Positions 1 to 9,040 of a stretch of DNA of 64,000 nt are shown in pieces. The DNA is taken from the NCBI RefSeq assembly GCF_034653355.1, contig NZ_JAYEER010000002.1, forward strand, positions 248,001 to 312,000, read 5' to 3'. Below the pieces are notes generated by a model, which was not told the DNA's origin, did no database searches, and worked only from the letters and a program-made list of their open reading frames with translations. A program made the position numbers and the translations under genes. Position 1 is the stretch's first letter. The number at the start of each line of letters is the position of its first letter. This DNA comes from Nitrospirillum sp034653355. Its GTDB lineage: Bacteria; Pseudomonadota; Alphaproteobacteria; Azospirillales; Azospirillaceae.

Positions 1-1864
1 CGGTGGCGGCGTTGTCGGCGGTGACGCCCCAGGCGAAGTTCTTGCCCACGGTATTGGCGTTCAGCCAATAGCCGTCGGTCTCCACAACGTTGCCCTCCAC
101 CCGCAGGTGCTTGCTGCCCTCATCCAGGTAGATGCCGATGCGGTCGGCGATGTCGAAGATGTGATTGTCGCGGATGACCGTGCCGGGGTTGGCCGACAGG
201 TTGTAGATGGCGCCGCCGTCGAAGAACCACTTCTTCACACCATGGATGCGGTTGCCCGCCACTGTCATGTTCCGCAGCACGGTCGGCTGGTCGAACACCG
301 GGTTGTGCAGATAACCCTTCTGGTTTTCCCGGTAGTTCCGGTTGCCGCCCACGTCGTTGTAGCCCCAACCCCAGCCGATGGCGATGCCGTCGTAATTGGC
401 GTCGGAGATGTCGTTGTGCAGAATGTCGGCCCTGTCGATGTAGGTCGTCAGCACCGCCGCGTTGTCCTTGTAATCGCGGGCCACGTCGGTGATGACGTTG
501 TCGGCGATGGTCAGGTCGCGGTTGACCTGGCGCGGGTCGGCGGGGTGGTGCGCCTCCACCCGCACGCCGCCGGCCATGATGGCCCCGCCGGCGATGACGG
601 CGAAGCGGTTGCCCAGAACCTTCACCCCATCCGTCCCCAGGCCCACGCCGGTCAGGTGGGCGTTGGCGTCGTTACCTATGCCCAGCGCCACCTGCCCCAA
701 CTGGCTGAAGGTGTTGCCTGTGAAGGTGATGTCGCGCGCGGCCGAGACCTGCACGGCGCCGGGGATCTGGTCCCACTTCTGGCGCATGCTCTCGAATTCC
801 GGGCAACCCCAGCCGCAGGTGGCGTAGGCGTCCACCGGCCGCAGGGGGGAAACCTCCTTGAGGTAGGCGCCGCTCTGCTGGTTGGCGTAGCCGGTGTCCC
901 GCGACGGCCCCATCCAGCTGGTATGGGAAAAGCGCAGTCCCTGGAAGGTCAGGTTGCGGATGGGATGGTCATAGCTGCCGCCGATGGCGACCAGCGCCTC
1001 CAGCCGGGGCAGAATGATCGTCATGGCGGTGATGTCGGCGTCGGGCCGGGGCTTCACGTACAGCTTGCCGGCGGCGGGATCGATGTACCATTGGTTCTGG
1101 TTCAGGTGCCATTCGCCGCGCTTGCCGAAGAATTCCGGCGCGTTCACCAGGAACAGCCGCGCCTGGTCAGGCATGAAGGGCTTGTTCAGCGTGTCATAGC
1201 CCCAGCTGTTGTTGTCCCAGGCCGGCCGCTTCAGCGTGACCTGCATGCCGTCGATCCGCTCCACCGGGGAATAGCGATCGGTGAAGATGCCTGTGGCCTC
1301 CACTTCCAGCCGCTGCGGCGCCTTGACGGCAGCGATGGTGGCCAGCGCCGGGTTCTTCAGGATAAAGCCGTGGGCGGTGAACTCCACATCATGGTGGGTG
1401 ATCTCGATGGCCGGCCGGTCGGCGGCCGCGCCGTCGATCCACAGCTGGCGGCTATCCAGGCCCTTGGGCACATCGGCGACATAAATGTCGTTCTCCGCGT
1501 CCGCCAGCGTCCAGCCGGTGACGCGCATGCCGCCCGAAATCAGGGCCTCCACCCCCGCCGCCGCCTTCCATACCACATGATGGTCCCCCTGTCCGCCGTC
1601 GGCGGCGGCGAAGAGCAGCGGCTTGTCCAGCGCGTACGTGCCGGCCGCCAGTTCCACTATGACGTCATGGTCGCGGTTGGCGGTGCGCACCGCCGCCTGG
1701 GCGCGGACCAGGGTGCGAAAAGGTCGCGCCATCGTTCCGGGTGCGGAATCATCCCCGCCAGGCGCCACGTGAAAGGTCACCGGTTCTGCCGCCACGGCCA
1801 CGCCGGGCAACAGCAGCAGCACACCCGCCAACAGCAGGCGGGTCCAGGGCGGCGGGGTGATCAT
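1..1864 (-). CDS. Secreted right-handed beta-helix protein, 3' end outside window
   Basis: An open frame starts with ATG at 1862-1864 and runs without a stop to the window edge (about 621 codons). It begins with a clear signal peptide (MITPPPWTRLLLAGVLLLLPGVAVAAEP). After it come a segment with ISGGMRVTGW, then Asn- and Gly-rich beta-helix coils (for example AILTTYIDRADILHNDISD and DDHIFDIADRIGIYLDEGS-like rungs). It is a clear paralogue of the 700-aa protein at 9428-11530: order, length and motifs match, so roughly 80 C-terminal residues are missing here. This architecture occurs in polysaccharide lyases and glycoside hydrolases, including family GH141, which has alpha-L-fucosidase members. 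In a deoxyhexose cluster a role in releasing fucose or rhamnose from polymers is plausible, but no catalytic residue can be assigned by eye. Fold is confident; substrate is inferred. Confidence 0.85.
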   Translation of the reverse strand, partial: MITPPPWTRLLLAGVLLLLPGVAVAAEPVTFHVAPGGDDSAPGTMARPFRTLVRAQAAVRTANRDHDVIVELAAGTYALDKPLLFAAADGGQGDHHVVWKAAAGVEALISGGMRVTGWTLADAENDIYVADVPKGLDSRQLWIDGAAADRPAIEITHHDVEFTAHGFILKNPALATIAAVKAPQRLEVEATGIFTDRYSPVERIDGMQVTLKRPAWDNNSWGYDTLNKPFMPDQARLFLVNAPEFFGKRGEWHLNQNQWYIDPAAGKLYVKPRPDADITAMTIILPRLEALVAIGGSYDHPIRNLTFQGLRFSHTSWMGPSRDTGYANQQSGAYLKEVSPLRPVDAYATCGWGCPEFESMRQKWDQIPGAVQVSAARDITFTGNTFSQLGQVALGIGNDANAHLTGVGLGTDGVKVLGNRFAVIAGGAIMAGGVRVEAHHPADPRQVNRDLTIADNVITDVARDYKDNAAVLTTYIDRADILHNDISDANYDGIAIGWGWGYNDVGGNRNYRENQKGYLHNPVFDQPTVLRNMTVAGNRIHGVKKWFFDGGAIYNLSANPGTVIRDNHIFDIADRIGIYLDEGSKHLRVEGNVVETDGYWLNANTVGKNFAWGVTADNAAT

Positions 1865-1926
1865 AAGCAGGCGCTCCTTAATGTTTATCGTCCCGCCCCG
1901 ACGGGCCGCCCCAGTACAGGCCGCTA

Positions 1927-2727
1927 TCAGACCACCTGCCGTGCCGCATCCAGGCGCAAGGTCAGGTCGGCGCGGCCCGGCATTTCGGCCAGGATGTGCC
2001 GGGTCAGGCGTTCGTAGAACTGGATGAAGCGGCTGACTTGGTCGTCGGTCATGGTGCCGTCGGTGGGCTTGCCCGCCGCCCGCAGCTTGGCGCGCAGGCC
2101 CTCCTCCTGCTGGATGCGCCAGCCGCGCACCACGGCGAAGTCGGGGGCGGCCAGCAGGACCAGGGCGTCCAGCCGGCCGAACAGGCGCTGATAGTCCCCG
2201 GCCAGGGCGGCGTTCACATGCCGGCGCCACTCCCCAGCGGCATCACGGTCCCGCTCCAGCTCATTCACCGGCGGGTCCAGGTCGGCGGCGTCCTGCGGCA
2301 CGGCGCCCACGCACCAGCCTTCGAACAGCACCACGTCCACCGGACCCTCGACCCAGGCGCCCTCGGCGGCGCGGCTGTCCACGGCCTTGTCGAAGCGCGG
2401 CAGCAGCGTGCGGCCCGGCGTCCCCAGCCCGTCCAGCACCGCCAGGCCCAAGCCTACGTCATGCGTGCCGGGCACGCCGCGCGTGGCCAGCAGGGGATGG
2501 ATGTCACGGGCCAGATCCTGCCGCTCCTCCTTGGTCAGGTACAGGTCGTCCAGCGACAGCACGGCGACCCGCAGGCCCGACGCCGCCAGCCGCTCGGCCA
2601 GGCCGTCGGCCAGGGTGGACTTGCCGCTGCCCTGGGCACCGCAAATGCCCAGGATGAAGGGGCGGCGCGGCGCCTCATCCAGGCGCCGGCGCAGCAGGCC
2701 CTCCACCTGGTCAAGCGACGCGGTCAT
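1927..2727 (-). CDS. P-loop glycerate kinase (plant GLYK/Tda10-like)
   Basis: 266 aa cytosolic P-loop kinase. The Walker A motif GAQGSGKST is at residues 30-38, followed by LSLDDLYLTKEER and the VLFEGWCVGA segment typical of the GLYK/Tda10 branch of glycerate 3-kinases. The family phosphorylates D-glycerate with ATP. The start overlaps the stop of the upstream 2-hydroxyacid dehydrogenase by 17 bp, indicating translational coupling. The pair would reduce hydroxypyruvate or glyoxylate-derived compounds to glycerate and feed it to glycolysis. Family assignment is strong; D-glycerate as substrate is from family knowledge plus the neighbour. Confidence 0.85.
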   Translation of the reverse strand: MTASLDQVEGLLRRRLDEAPRRPFILGICGAQGSGKSTLADGLAERLAASGLRVAVLSLDDLYLTKEERQDLARDIHPLLATRGVPGTHDVGLGLAVLDGLGTPGRTLLPRFDKAVDSRAAEGAWVEGPVDVVLFEGWCVGAVPQDAADLDPPVNELERDRDAAGEWRRHVNAALAGDYQRLFGRLDALVLLAAPDFAVVRGWRIQQEEGLRAKLRAAGKPTDGTMTDDQVSRFIQFYERLTRHILAEMPGRADLTLRLDAARQVV

Positions 2728-3676
2728 GCGGCACCTCGCCCGCGAAGAAGCGGTCCAGGTTGGCGGCCACCCGCATGCCCATGGCGGTGCGCGTCTCCAG
2801 CGTGGCGCTGCCCAGGTGGGGCAGCAGCACGGCGTTGGGCAGGGCGATCAGGCCGGGGTTCACCGCCGGTTCCCCCTCGAACACGTCCAGGCCGGCCGCG
2901 GCGATGGCGCCGCTGGACAGGGCCGCGATCAGGTCCGCCTCGTTCACCACGGTGCCGCGCGCGGTGTTGACCAGGATGGCGGTGGGCTTCATGCGCGCCA
3001 GCAGGGCGGCGTTCACCAGATGGCGCGTGGCCGGCCCGCCGGGGCAATGCAGGGACAGGACATCCGAGGTGGCGGCCAATTCCTCCAGACTGTCGACATG
3101 GGTGGCATCCAGGGCCGCCTCCACATCCGCATCAGCCTGGCGGCGGCTGTGATAGGCGATGGACAGGCCGAAGGCCCGGGCGCGGGCCGCCGTCGCCTGG
3201 GCGATACGGCCGAAGCCCACCAGGCCCAGCCGCTTGCCCGCCAGCCCCTGGCCCAGCAGGTGGGTCGGACGCCAGCCGGTCCACTGGCCGGCGCGCAGCT
3301 CCCGCTCCCCCTCGCCCGCACGGCGGCTGGCCATCAGCATCAGCAGGATGGCCAGGTCCGCCGTGGCGTCGGTCAGCACGTCGGGCGTGTTGGTGACGAC
3401 GATGCCGGCGGCCTTGGCCGCCTCCAGGTCGATATGCTCGAAGCCGGCGCCGAAGTTGCCCAGGATGCGCACCCGGCCATTCGGAGCCGCCAGGATGGCG
3501 GCGCCAAGCCGGTCGGTGACCGTGGGGCAGATGGCATCATACCGGCCCATGGCCTCCGTCAGTTCGGCGGCGCTCAACGGCCGGTCGCCGGGGTCCACGG
3601 TGACGTCGTAGCGCTGGCGCAGGTACGCCTCCACGGCGTCGGGCCAGCGGCGGGTCAGCAAGATCTTCGGGAGCAT
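2711..3676 (-). CDS. D-2-hydroxyacid dehydrogenase (glyoxylate/hydroxypyruvate reductase type)
   Basis: 321 aa NAD(P)-dependent D-isomer-specific 2-hydroxyacid dehydrogenase. The Rossmann nucleotide motif GFGRIA is at about 154-159. The catalytic triad is visible as Arg in NTARG (about 240), Glu in DVFEGEP (about 269) and His in PHLGS (about 287). Length is normal for the family. It precedes and overlaps the glycerate kinase gene, which favours hydroxypyruvate or glyoxylate reduction to D-glycerate or glycolate. Other 2-ketoacids cannot be excluded. The gap of 85 bp to the upstream enoyl-CoA hydratase gene leaves open whether it is in the same transcript. Confidence 0.87.
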   Translation of the reverse strand: MLPKILLTRRWPDAVEAYLRQRYDVTVDPGDRPLSAAELTEAMGRYDAICPTVTDRLGAAILAAPNGRVRILGNFGAGFEHIDLEAAKAAGIVVTNTPDVLTDATADLAILLMLMASRRAGEGERELRAGQWTGWRPTHLLGQGLAGKRLGLVGFGRIAQATAARARAFGLSIAYHSRRQADADVEAALDATHVDSLEELAATSDVLSLHCPGGPATRHLVNAALLARMKPTAILVNTARGTVVNEADLIAALSSGAIAAAGLDVFEGEPAVNPGLIALPNAVLLPHLGSATLETRTAMGMRVAANLDRFFAGEVPHDRVA

Positions 3677-3761
3677 GGCGCTTCCTGTTCAGGCGGGTGG
3701 CGGGACGGGCGGCATCATATCCTTAAATCACCGGGGCGCAGGTTGGTCATCATCGGGGATC

Positions 3762-4532
3762 CTAGCGCCGCCGGAACACGGGCGGCCGCTTCTCCTTGAA
3801 GGCGGCGCGGCCTTCCGCCGCGTCGGCGGTGGCGAAACAGATGGTCTGCAGGTCGCGCTCATACGCCATGGCCTGGTCCAGGGGCATGGAAAAGGCGGCC
3901 CGCAGGTTCAGCTTGGCCGTTTCGGCCGCGATGGGCGCCCGGGTGGCGATGGTGGCGGCCAGCGCCTGGGCGCGGGGCAGCAGGGCCGCCGGCTCCACCA
4001 CCTCGCTGATCAGCCCCCAAGCCAGCGCCCGGGCGGCATCAATCGGGTCGCCCGTCATGATCATCAGGGCGGCGTTGGAGGCGCCGATGGAATGGGCCAG
4101 GAAAGCCGCCATGCCGCCGCCGCCGATCCAGCCCAGCTTGATCTCCGGTGCCGCGAACTGGGCGTTGGTGGCGGCGATGCGGATGTCGCAGGACAACGCC
4201 GTCTCCAACCCACCGCCGAAGGCATAGCCGTTGACGGCGGCGATGGTGGGTTTCAGGCAATGGTGGATGGCGTCGCAATAGTCGGCGCGGTTGCGGAAAT
4301 CCCATGATGTCGCATAACTGTCCAGCTCCCTGATGTCCGACCCGCAGCAGAACGACCGTTCCCCTGCCCCGGTGATGACGACGGCGCGGATGGTGTCGCT
4401 GCCGTTGCATTCGGTGACGGCGTCGGTCAGGGCCTTTGCCATCTCCGGCGTGACGGAGTTCAGCTTCTGCGGACGGTTGAGCGTCAGGGTGGCGACGTGG
4501 CCATCGACGCTGAACAACACTTCATCGGTCAA
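3762..4532 (-). CDS. Enoyl-CoA hydratase/isomerase family protein
   Basis: 256 aa crotonase-fold protein. The oxyanion-hole segments FCCGSDI (about 60) and GYAFGGGLE (about 103) are present, and the active-site loop reads PEIKLGWIGGGG. Residues after LGW differ from the common LGxxPGxGGTQ of true hydratases, so isomerase, hydratase or another crotonase reaction are all possible. It follows the solute-binding-like gene by one base and belongs to the minus-strand operon with a CaiB CoA-transferase. The CoA-transferase would activate an acid that this enzyme then modifies. Substrate unknown. Confidence 0.85.
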   Translation of the reverse strand: MTDEVLFSVDGHVATLTLNRPQKLNSVTPEMAKALTDAVTECNGSDTIRAVVITGAGERSFCCGSDIRELDSYATSWDFRNRADYCDAIHHCLKPTIAAVNGYAFGGGLETALSCDIRIAATNAQFAAPEIKLGWIGGGGMAAFLAHSIGASNAALMIMTGDPIDAARALAWGLISEVVEPAALLPRAQALAATIATRAPIAAETAKLNLRAAFSMPLDQAMAYERDLQTICFATADAAEGRAAFKEKRPPVFRRR

Positions 4533-4533
4533 T

Positions 4534-5706
4534 TCATCTCTCCATGCCCGGCTGGCGGGATGCGGCGTACAGGCTCTGCAAGTCGTCGATGACGGCGCCG
4601 TGCGGCCGCCCGTCGGCCAGGGCGGCGCGAATCAGGGCCGACGCCGCGGTCTGGAAGGGGATGGCGCCGGGATGGCGGGGCCGGACGAAGGCGGCCTCCA
4701 GCGTGGCGGCGGTGTCGCGGTAGAAGCCGCCCCAATGGTCGTTGACGCGCGCGTCGGCCCAGGCGGAGCGCAGGCTGGGCTGACCGTCGTGGTCGGGGAT
4801 GAAGCCGGCCTGGGCGCCGGCCGACATCAGCCAGCGCAGATGGTCCAGCAAAGCCGGGGTGACCTGGGCACGGGTGGTGATGCCGATGCCCGTGCCGCCC
4901 AGGGTCGATCCCGGCCGACCACCCGGCGCCTGCCGGGGGGCGTCGGCATAGCGCAGCGGGTGGCGGCCCGCCTCAGCGCGGGTGTAGTTGACATAGCCGT
5001 AGATCAGCGGGCACAGGGCCACGTCGTCCCCCGCTGCCATGCGGCCCAGGATGCCGATGGGGTTCAGGTCGGCCAGCGCCGCCGGGCTGGCCGCCGCCAG
5101 CCGCGCCATCAGGTCCAGCGCCGCCACGCCCGTCGCCCGCCCGACGAAGCACTCGGGATCGGCCTCCGCCGGTGGTTCGCCCAGGGCCACGCAGATGGAC
5201 TGGAACGACAGGGCCGCGTGCGGCCCGGCCAGCGACAGCGCCACGGGCCGCCGCCGGGACAGGGCCGCCACCCCCTCCCAGGTCGTCGGCGGCGGCCCGT
5301 CGACCAGGTCGGGGCGATAGGCCATCACCTGGGTGGCGGCATCCAGCGGCAGGGCCCAATGCCGGCCGGCGTAGCGATAACTGGACAGGCAGGGGCCGAT
5401 GACGTCCCGGCCCCAGGCCGCGATCTCATCGGTGCCGAACAGCGCCTCCAGCGGCACCAGGCACTGGCCGGCCACGGCGTCGCCCACATGGGGATGGTCC
5501 AGTACGATCAGATCATAGCGCCGGCACAGTTCCGCGATGGGGTGCTTTTCGAAATCCTCCAGCGAGTGACGGTCCCAGGTCAGGGCCAGCCCGTCGCGCG
5601 CCGGGACCAGCGCGCCGGCCGCCGCCGCCAGGGCGTTGTAGCCGCGCGGATGGTCCCAGGTCAGGGCACGGTAATGGGGGACACCGTTCGGCATGGGCAG
5701 ACTCAC
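4534..5706 (-). CDS. Solute-binding-protein-like (family 1) without signal peptide
   Basis: 390 aa. The body resembles sugar ABC-transporter substrate-binding proteins: a DLIVLDHPHVGD hinge-like segment, the WALPLDAATQVMAYRPDL motif that in this family follows a Tyr/Trp ligand site, and TLGGTGIGI. The N terminus (MSLPMPNGVPHYRALTW) is not a signal peptide and has no lipobox, and no permease or ATPase gene adjoins it. It overlaps the CaiB gene by 4 bp (ATGA) and is followed by the enoyl-CoA hydratase gene. Homologues in such CaiB/crotonase operons may be cytosolic ligand binders. The function is unknown, and secretion by an unseen route is the alternative. Confidence 0.75.
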   Translation of the reverse strand: MSLPMPNGVPHYRALTWDHPRGYNALAAAAGALVPARDGLALTWDRHSLEDFEKHPIAELCRRYDLIVLDHPHVGDAVAGQCLVPLEALFGTDEIAAWGRDVIGPCLSSYRYAGRHWALPLDAATQVMAYRPDLVDGPPPTTWEGVAALSRRRPVALSLAGPHAALSFQSICVALGEPPAEADPECFVGRATGVAALDLMARLAAASPAALADLNPIGILGRMAAGDDVALCPLIYGYVNYTRAEAGRHPLRYADAPRQAPGGRPGSTLGGTGIGITTRAQVTPALLDHLRWLMSAGAQAGFIPDHDGQPSLRSAWADARVNDHWGGFYRDTAATLEAAFVRPRHPGAIPFQTAASALIRAALADGRPHGAVIDDLQSLYAASRQPGMER

Positions 5707-6890
5707 GGCGCCCCCACGACACCGGCGGCCAGCAGCCGCTCGATATCCACCTGCGACAGGGACAGACCCTCCAGCACCTCGCGCGTGTGCTCACCCACCA
5801 GGGGGGCGCCACGGTCCAGCGCCGCCGGCGTCTTTGAGAAGCGGATGGGGAAGCCCGGCGTCCTCACCCGGCCTTCGGTCGGGTGATCATAGGTGATGAA
5901 GGTGCCGTTGTGGGCGATCTGCGGATCGGCCACCAGGTCGGCGTAGCCGTAGACCGGCCCGCACCAGATGTCATGGGCGCGGAACAGCTCCAGCCACTCG
6001 GCGGAACTGCGGCCCAGCAGCCGGATGCGGACACAGGCGACAATCTCGTCCCGGAACTTCCAGCTGTCCGCCTCGTCGTTCAACCCCTGCAAAAACGGCT
6101 CGTCGATCAGCTTGCCCAGCTTGTCCAGCCCGGCCATGGCGACGACGATGTAGCCATCGGCCGTCTTGAACACGCCGTAGGGGGCGCGGATGTAGCAATG
6201 GGCGTGCGCCTCGGCCGAGCGGGTCTGCGGCTTGCCGCCCACGGTGAAGACGGACAGTTCCTGCATCTGGAGGGTGGTGATGGCATCCAGCATGTTGACC
6301 TGGACCAGCTGCCCCTCCCCCGTCCGTTCCCGGTGCAGCAGGGCGGCCAGCGCACCCTCGAACGCCGTGTAGGCGGTGATGGCGTCCACCAGGTACTGGC
6401 CGGCCGGCTGCGGCGGCTGGTCGGCGCTGCCGGCCGACAGCATGGCGCCGGACAGCGCCTGCAACAGCAGGTCCTGCCCCGGGTAGTTCACATAAGGGCC
6501 GTCCTCGCCATAGCCGGACATGGAGACATAGACCAGGCCCGGGTTGATGGCCGACAGCGTCTCATAATCCACGCCTAGGCGCTTGGCCACGCCGGGGCGG
6601 TAGTTCTGCAGGAAGACGTCGGCGTCCCTCACCAGATCCAGCAGGATCTGCCGGCCCTCCGGCGCCTTCAGATCCACGGCCAGGGAGCGCTTGTTGCGGT
6701 TCAGCGACAGGAAGGAGACGTTGATCTTGTTGCCGCGGGCGCCGCCGGCCGAGGCGTGGCGCTGCCATTCGCCGCTGGTCGGTTCCACCTTGATGACGTC
6801 GGCGCCGAGATCGCCCAGGCGCTGCGCCGCGAAGGGGCCGGCCATGGCGATGGAACAGTCGAGAACGCGGTATCCGCTGAGGATGCCCAT
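5703..6890 (-). CDS. CaiB/BaiF family III CoA-transferase
   Basis: 395 aa family III CoA-transferase. The N-terminal signature GILSGYRVLDCS...GDLGADVIKVEP, the NRNKRSLAVDLK segment and the catalytic Asp (VDAITAY, Asp about 169, the position known from formyl-CoA transferase) are all present. Members move CoA from a donor such as succinyl-CoA to a carboxylate. It lies between an SDR gene and the signal-less solute-binding-like gene, with which it overlaps by 4 bp. Substrate unknown; the neighbouring crotonase suggests a short acid that is dehydrated or isomerised as its CoA ester. Confidence 0.88.
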   Translation of the reverse strand: MGILSGYRVLDCSIAMAGPFAAQRLGDLGADVIKVEPTSGEWQRHASAGGARGNKINVSFLSLNRNKRSLAVDLKAPEGRQILLDLVRDADVFLQNYRPGVAKRLGVDYETLSAINPGLVYVSMSGYGEDGPYVNYPGQDLLLQALSGAMLSAGSADQPPQPAGQYLVDAITAYTAFEGALAALLHRERTGEGQLVQVNMLDAITTLQMQELSVFTVGGKPQTRSAEAHAHCYIRAPYGVFKTADGYIVVAMAGLDKLGKLIDEPFLQGLNDEADSWKFRDEIVACVRIRLLGRSSAEWLELFRAHDIWCGPVYGYADLVADPQIAHNGTFITYDHPTEGRVRTPGFPIRFSKTPAALDRGAPLVGEHTREVLEGLSLSQVDIERLLAAGVVGAP

Positions 6891-6951
6891 GATGGTGTCG
6901 TCCTAGGACAAATTGGAATGGAAGGAAGGGAGTTGGCCCAGGCAAAAGGGC

Positions 6952-7704
6952 TCAGTGCATGACCCAGCCGCCGTCGACGTTCAGGGTCTGGCCACTGATG
7001 AAGCCGGCGGCGTCCGACGCCAGGAAAGACAGGGCGGCCGCGATGTCGCCGGGGTGGCCGCGCCGCTTTATCGACTGGTGGTCCAGCACGAAGCGGATGT
7101 AGCCCTCCGGATCCGGGTGGATCTTCTCCGCGTCCGTGGGGAAGGCGCCGGGGGACAGGGCGTTGACGGTGACGCCGTAGGCGCCGAATTCCCGCGCCCA
7201 GGCCCGCGTCAGGCCGACCAGGGCACCCTTGGACGCGACGTAGGGCGACAGGTTGGCCCAGCCGCCGTAGAAGGTGATGCTGGCGATGTTGATGATGCGG
7301 CCCCAGCCCCGGGCCCGCATGTGGGGCAGCGCCACCTGCACCGCCACGATGCCGGCATCAACGTTCACGCGCTGGACCGCCTGGTGATCCTCAATGCTGT
7401 AGTCCTCGAACGGCTTGGCCGGATAGATCGCGGCGTTGTTGATGACGACATCCAGCCCGCCCAGTGCCGCCGCCTGGTCCGCCAGCAGGGCACGGAAACC
7501 CGCCAGGTCCGAAAGGTCGGCCTTGAGGGGCACCAGCCGGCCGGCGCCGATGTCCGCGGCGGCGTCCGCCAGGGCCGCCAGCTTGGCGGCGTCATGGTCG
7601 ACGGCCAGCACGATGGCGCCCTCGCGCAGGAAATGCAGGGTGGCGGGCAGCCCCAGGCCGCCGGCGGCACCGGTGTATAGGATGGTCTTGGCCCCGATGG
7701 ACAT
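6952..7704 (-). CDS. Short-chain dehydrogenase/reductase
   Basis: 250 aa classical SDR. The cofactor motif TGAAGGLG is at about 11-18, NNAAIYP follows, and the catalytic pair YVASK is near residue 150; the C terminus ends in GQTLNVDGGWVMH. The ATG at 7704 is preferred over the in-frame ATG at 7719 because AGGAGG sits about 5 nt before it and the upstream DUF4432 gene ends there. In the operon with an aldose-epimerase-like protein it probably oxidises a sugar or sugar acid. Sugar 1-dehydrogenase (for example L-rhamnose or L-fucose) is one candidate. Confidence 0.85.
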   Translation of the reverse strand: MSIGAKTILYTGAAGGLGLPATLHFLREGAIVLAVDHDAAKLAALADAAADIGAGRLVPLKADLSDLAGFRALLADQAAALGGLDVVINNAAIYPAKPFEDYSIEDHQAVQRVNVDAGIVAVQVALPHMRARGWGRIINIASITFYGGWANLSPYVASKGALVGLTRAWAREFGAYGVTVNALSPGAFPTDAEKIHPDPEGYIRFVLDHQSIKRRGHPGDIAAALSFLASDAAGFISGQTLNVDGGWVMH

Positions 7705-7715
7705 CGGCTGCCTCC

Positions 7716-8894
7716 TCACGCGCGGATGATGGGACGGAAGTCGCCCGAGGGAGGGGGATAGTCCGCATCCGGCTGGCGGGCGATGGCCTGGATGCGCGCC
7801 ACGGACGCGGCCACCGACGCGGCGTCCGGCAGGATGCGGAAGACGCTGTCGTAGCGCCGCTCCTCCCCATGCTCCAGCCAGATCAGTTCATCGCGCCGCT
7901 TGGCGTAGGGCTTGCCGAAGACGTGGTTGGTGGAGGGCTCGATGCCCAGGGCGTAGTGGCCCTGCTGCAGGTTCTGCCATTCATACATGGCCGGGAATTG
8001 ACGCTTGTCCGTCTCCACCTCCAGGCCAAAGCCGATGGTCTCGTTCACCAGGGCGACGGGCACGAGGGAGTCCGCGTCGGCCGCCATCTCGTGCTGCCAG
8101 ACCTGCTCATGGAAATCGCGCCGCGGCGCCGGCAGGGTGCGGTAGCCCACGCCCTGCTTGCGGTAATCGTCCCCGGCGTGGGAAGCCCAGACCACGTCAC
8201 GAACGGGCGCCACATAGCGCGACCCCTCCGCCAGCACCGGGTGCCCGACGTTGATGTGGTAACAGTACATGTGCGGCGTGCGGTAGAAGCCATGGTTGAC
8301 CACCCGGTCATGCAGGCGGACTTCGTCCGTGCCCACCTTGGCCTCGACGCGGCGGATCAGGTGCAGGTCCTCCCCGAACACGGTGGATTGCTGCACCACG
8401 CCCTCCGCCCACAGCCAGCAGTCATCACCGTCCCAACGCTCGCCATAGCCCGTCAGGCGGGCGGGAATGGTGCCGATGCGGCCGTGCAGGGAGGATTTGA
8501 CGCCGGTGCGCGGGCCATAGACGTAATGGTCGGCCGCATCCTCATCCATGAACAGGATGTGGTCCAAGCCGCAGGTGACCAGCAGGCCGGAGAAGGAGCG
8601 GAACCAGCCCAGGCCGCCCTCCCCCTCATACTCATGCAGGCCGGGATGGCGGAAGCCGGACGGCGAATGCCAGCCGATGGCGCGGCCGTTATGCTCGCAA
8701 TCCGCGATGTCCATGGCCCGGTCGACCAGGACGGTGAAGCGCAGCCCCGTGCCCGTGCGGAATTCCAGCAGGCGCACGCCGCGCTCGACACCATCGCCCA
8801 GGGTCATCAGCCGCACGCCGGCGAATTGGGAGAGGGAGCCCGTGTGGGCCGCGACATCGCGGCGGGACCGGACCTGTCCGTAAAGGCTGACCAT
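7716..8894 (-). CDS. DUF4432 family aldose-1-epimerase-like protein
   Basis: 392 aa protein of the galactose-mutarotase-like beta-sandwich fold, DUF4432 type. Recognisable segments are VLVDRAMDIADCEHNGRAIGW, the internal GLDHILF, LHGRIGTIPA and the histidine pair region MYCYHINVGHPVL, then GIEPSTNHVFGK near the C terminus. Members bind or isomerise sugars but few are characterised. It is the first gene of the minus-strand operon, facing the mutarotase gene across a shared control region with a GATATC palindrome at 9000-9014. It is likely an epimerase or isomerase for the same sugar; the exact reaction is not known. Confidence 0.83.
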   Translation of the reverse strand: MVSLYGQVRSRRDVAAHTGSLSQFAGVRLMTLGDGVERGVRLLEFRTGTGLRFTVLVDRAMDIADCEHNGRAIGWHSPSGFRHPGLHEYEGEGGLGWFRSFSGLLVTCGLDHILFMDEDAADHYVYGPRTGVKSSLHGRIGTIPARLTGYGERWDGDDCWLWAEGVVQQSTVFGEDLHLIRRVEAKVGTDEVRLHDRVVNHGFYRTPHMYCYHINVGHPVLAEGSRYVAPVRDVVWASHAGDDYRKQGVGYRTLPAPRRDFHEQVWQHEMAADADSLVPVALVNETIGFGLEVETDKRQFPAMYEWQNLQQGHYALGIEPSTNHVFGKPYAKRRDELIWLEHGEERRYDSVFRILPDAASVAASVARIQAIARQPDADYPPPSGDFRPIIRA

Positions 8895-8999
8895 CCCGTA
8901 TCCTCCGTCAGTCTGGTCTTGAGGGCTTGCTTTTCAGGCGCTTGGATTTCGGGGATTAAGGCCTTCAAACGCGACCTTGTCAATTCAGAAGCGCCATGT

Positions 9000-9014
9000 G
9001 ATATCTCAGATATC
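9000..9014. promoter_or_regulatory. GATATC palindrome, probable operator of the GntR/FCD regulator
   Basis: GATATCTCAGATATC is a perfect 7-bp inverted repeat around a central C. It lies between the divergent DUF4432 gene (start 8894) and the mutarotase gene (start 9041). The same half-site is found at 14971-14990 next to the GntR gene and in degenerate form at 15757-15771. It is therefore likely that the regulator at 15012 controls both genes. Confidence 0.65.
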
Positions 9015-9040
9015 GAAATAAAAAGTTCAGAAGGTGCGGA

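Noticed and set aside
107..2017. Long open frame on the plus strand opposite the beta-helix gene
   Set aside because: It is antisense to a gene with a signal peptide and family motifs. Such frames arise from GC-rich codon bias. The same applies to 2387-3799 plus, 4333-5886 plus, 9788-11524 plus, 49805-51079 minus and 59982-61901 minus.
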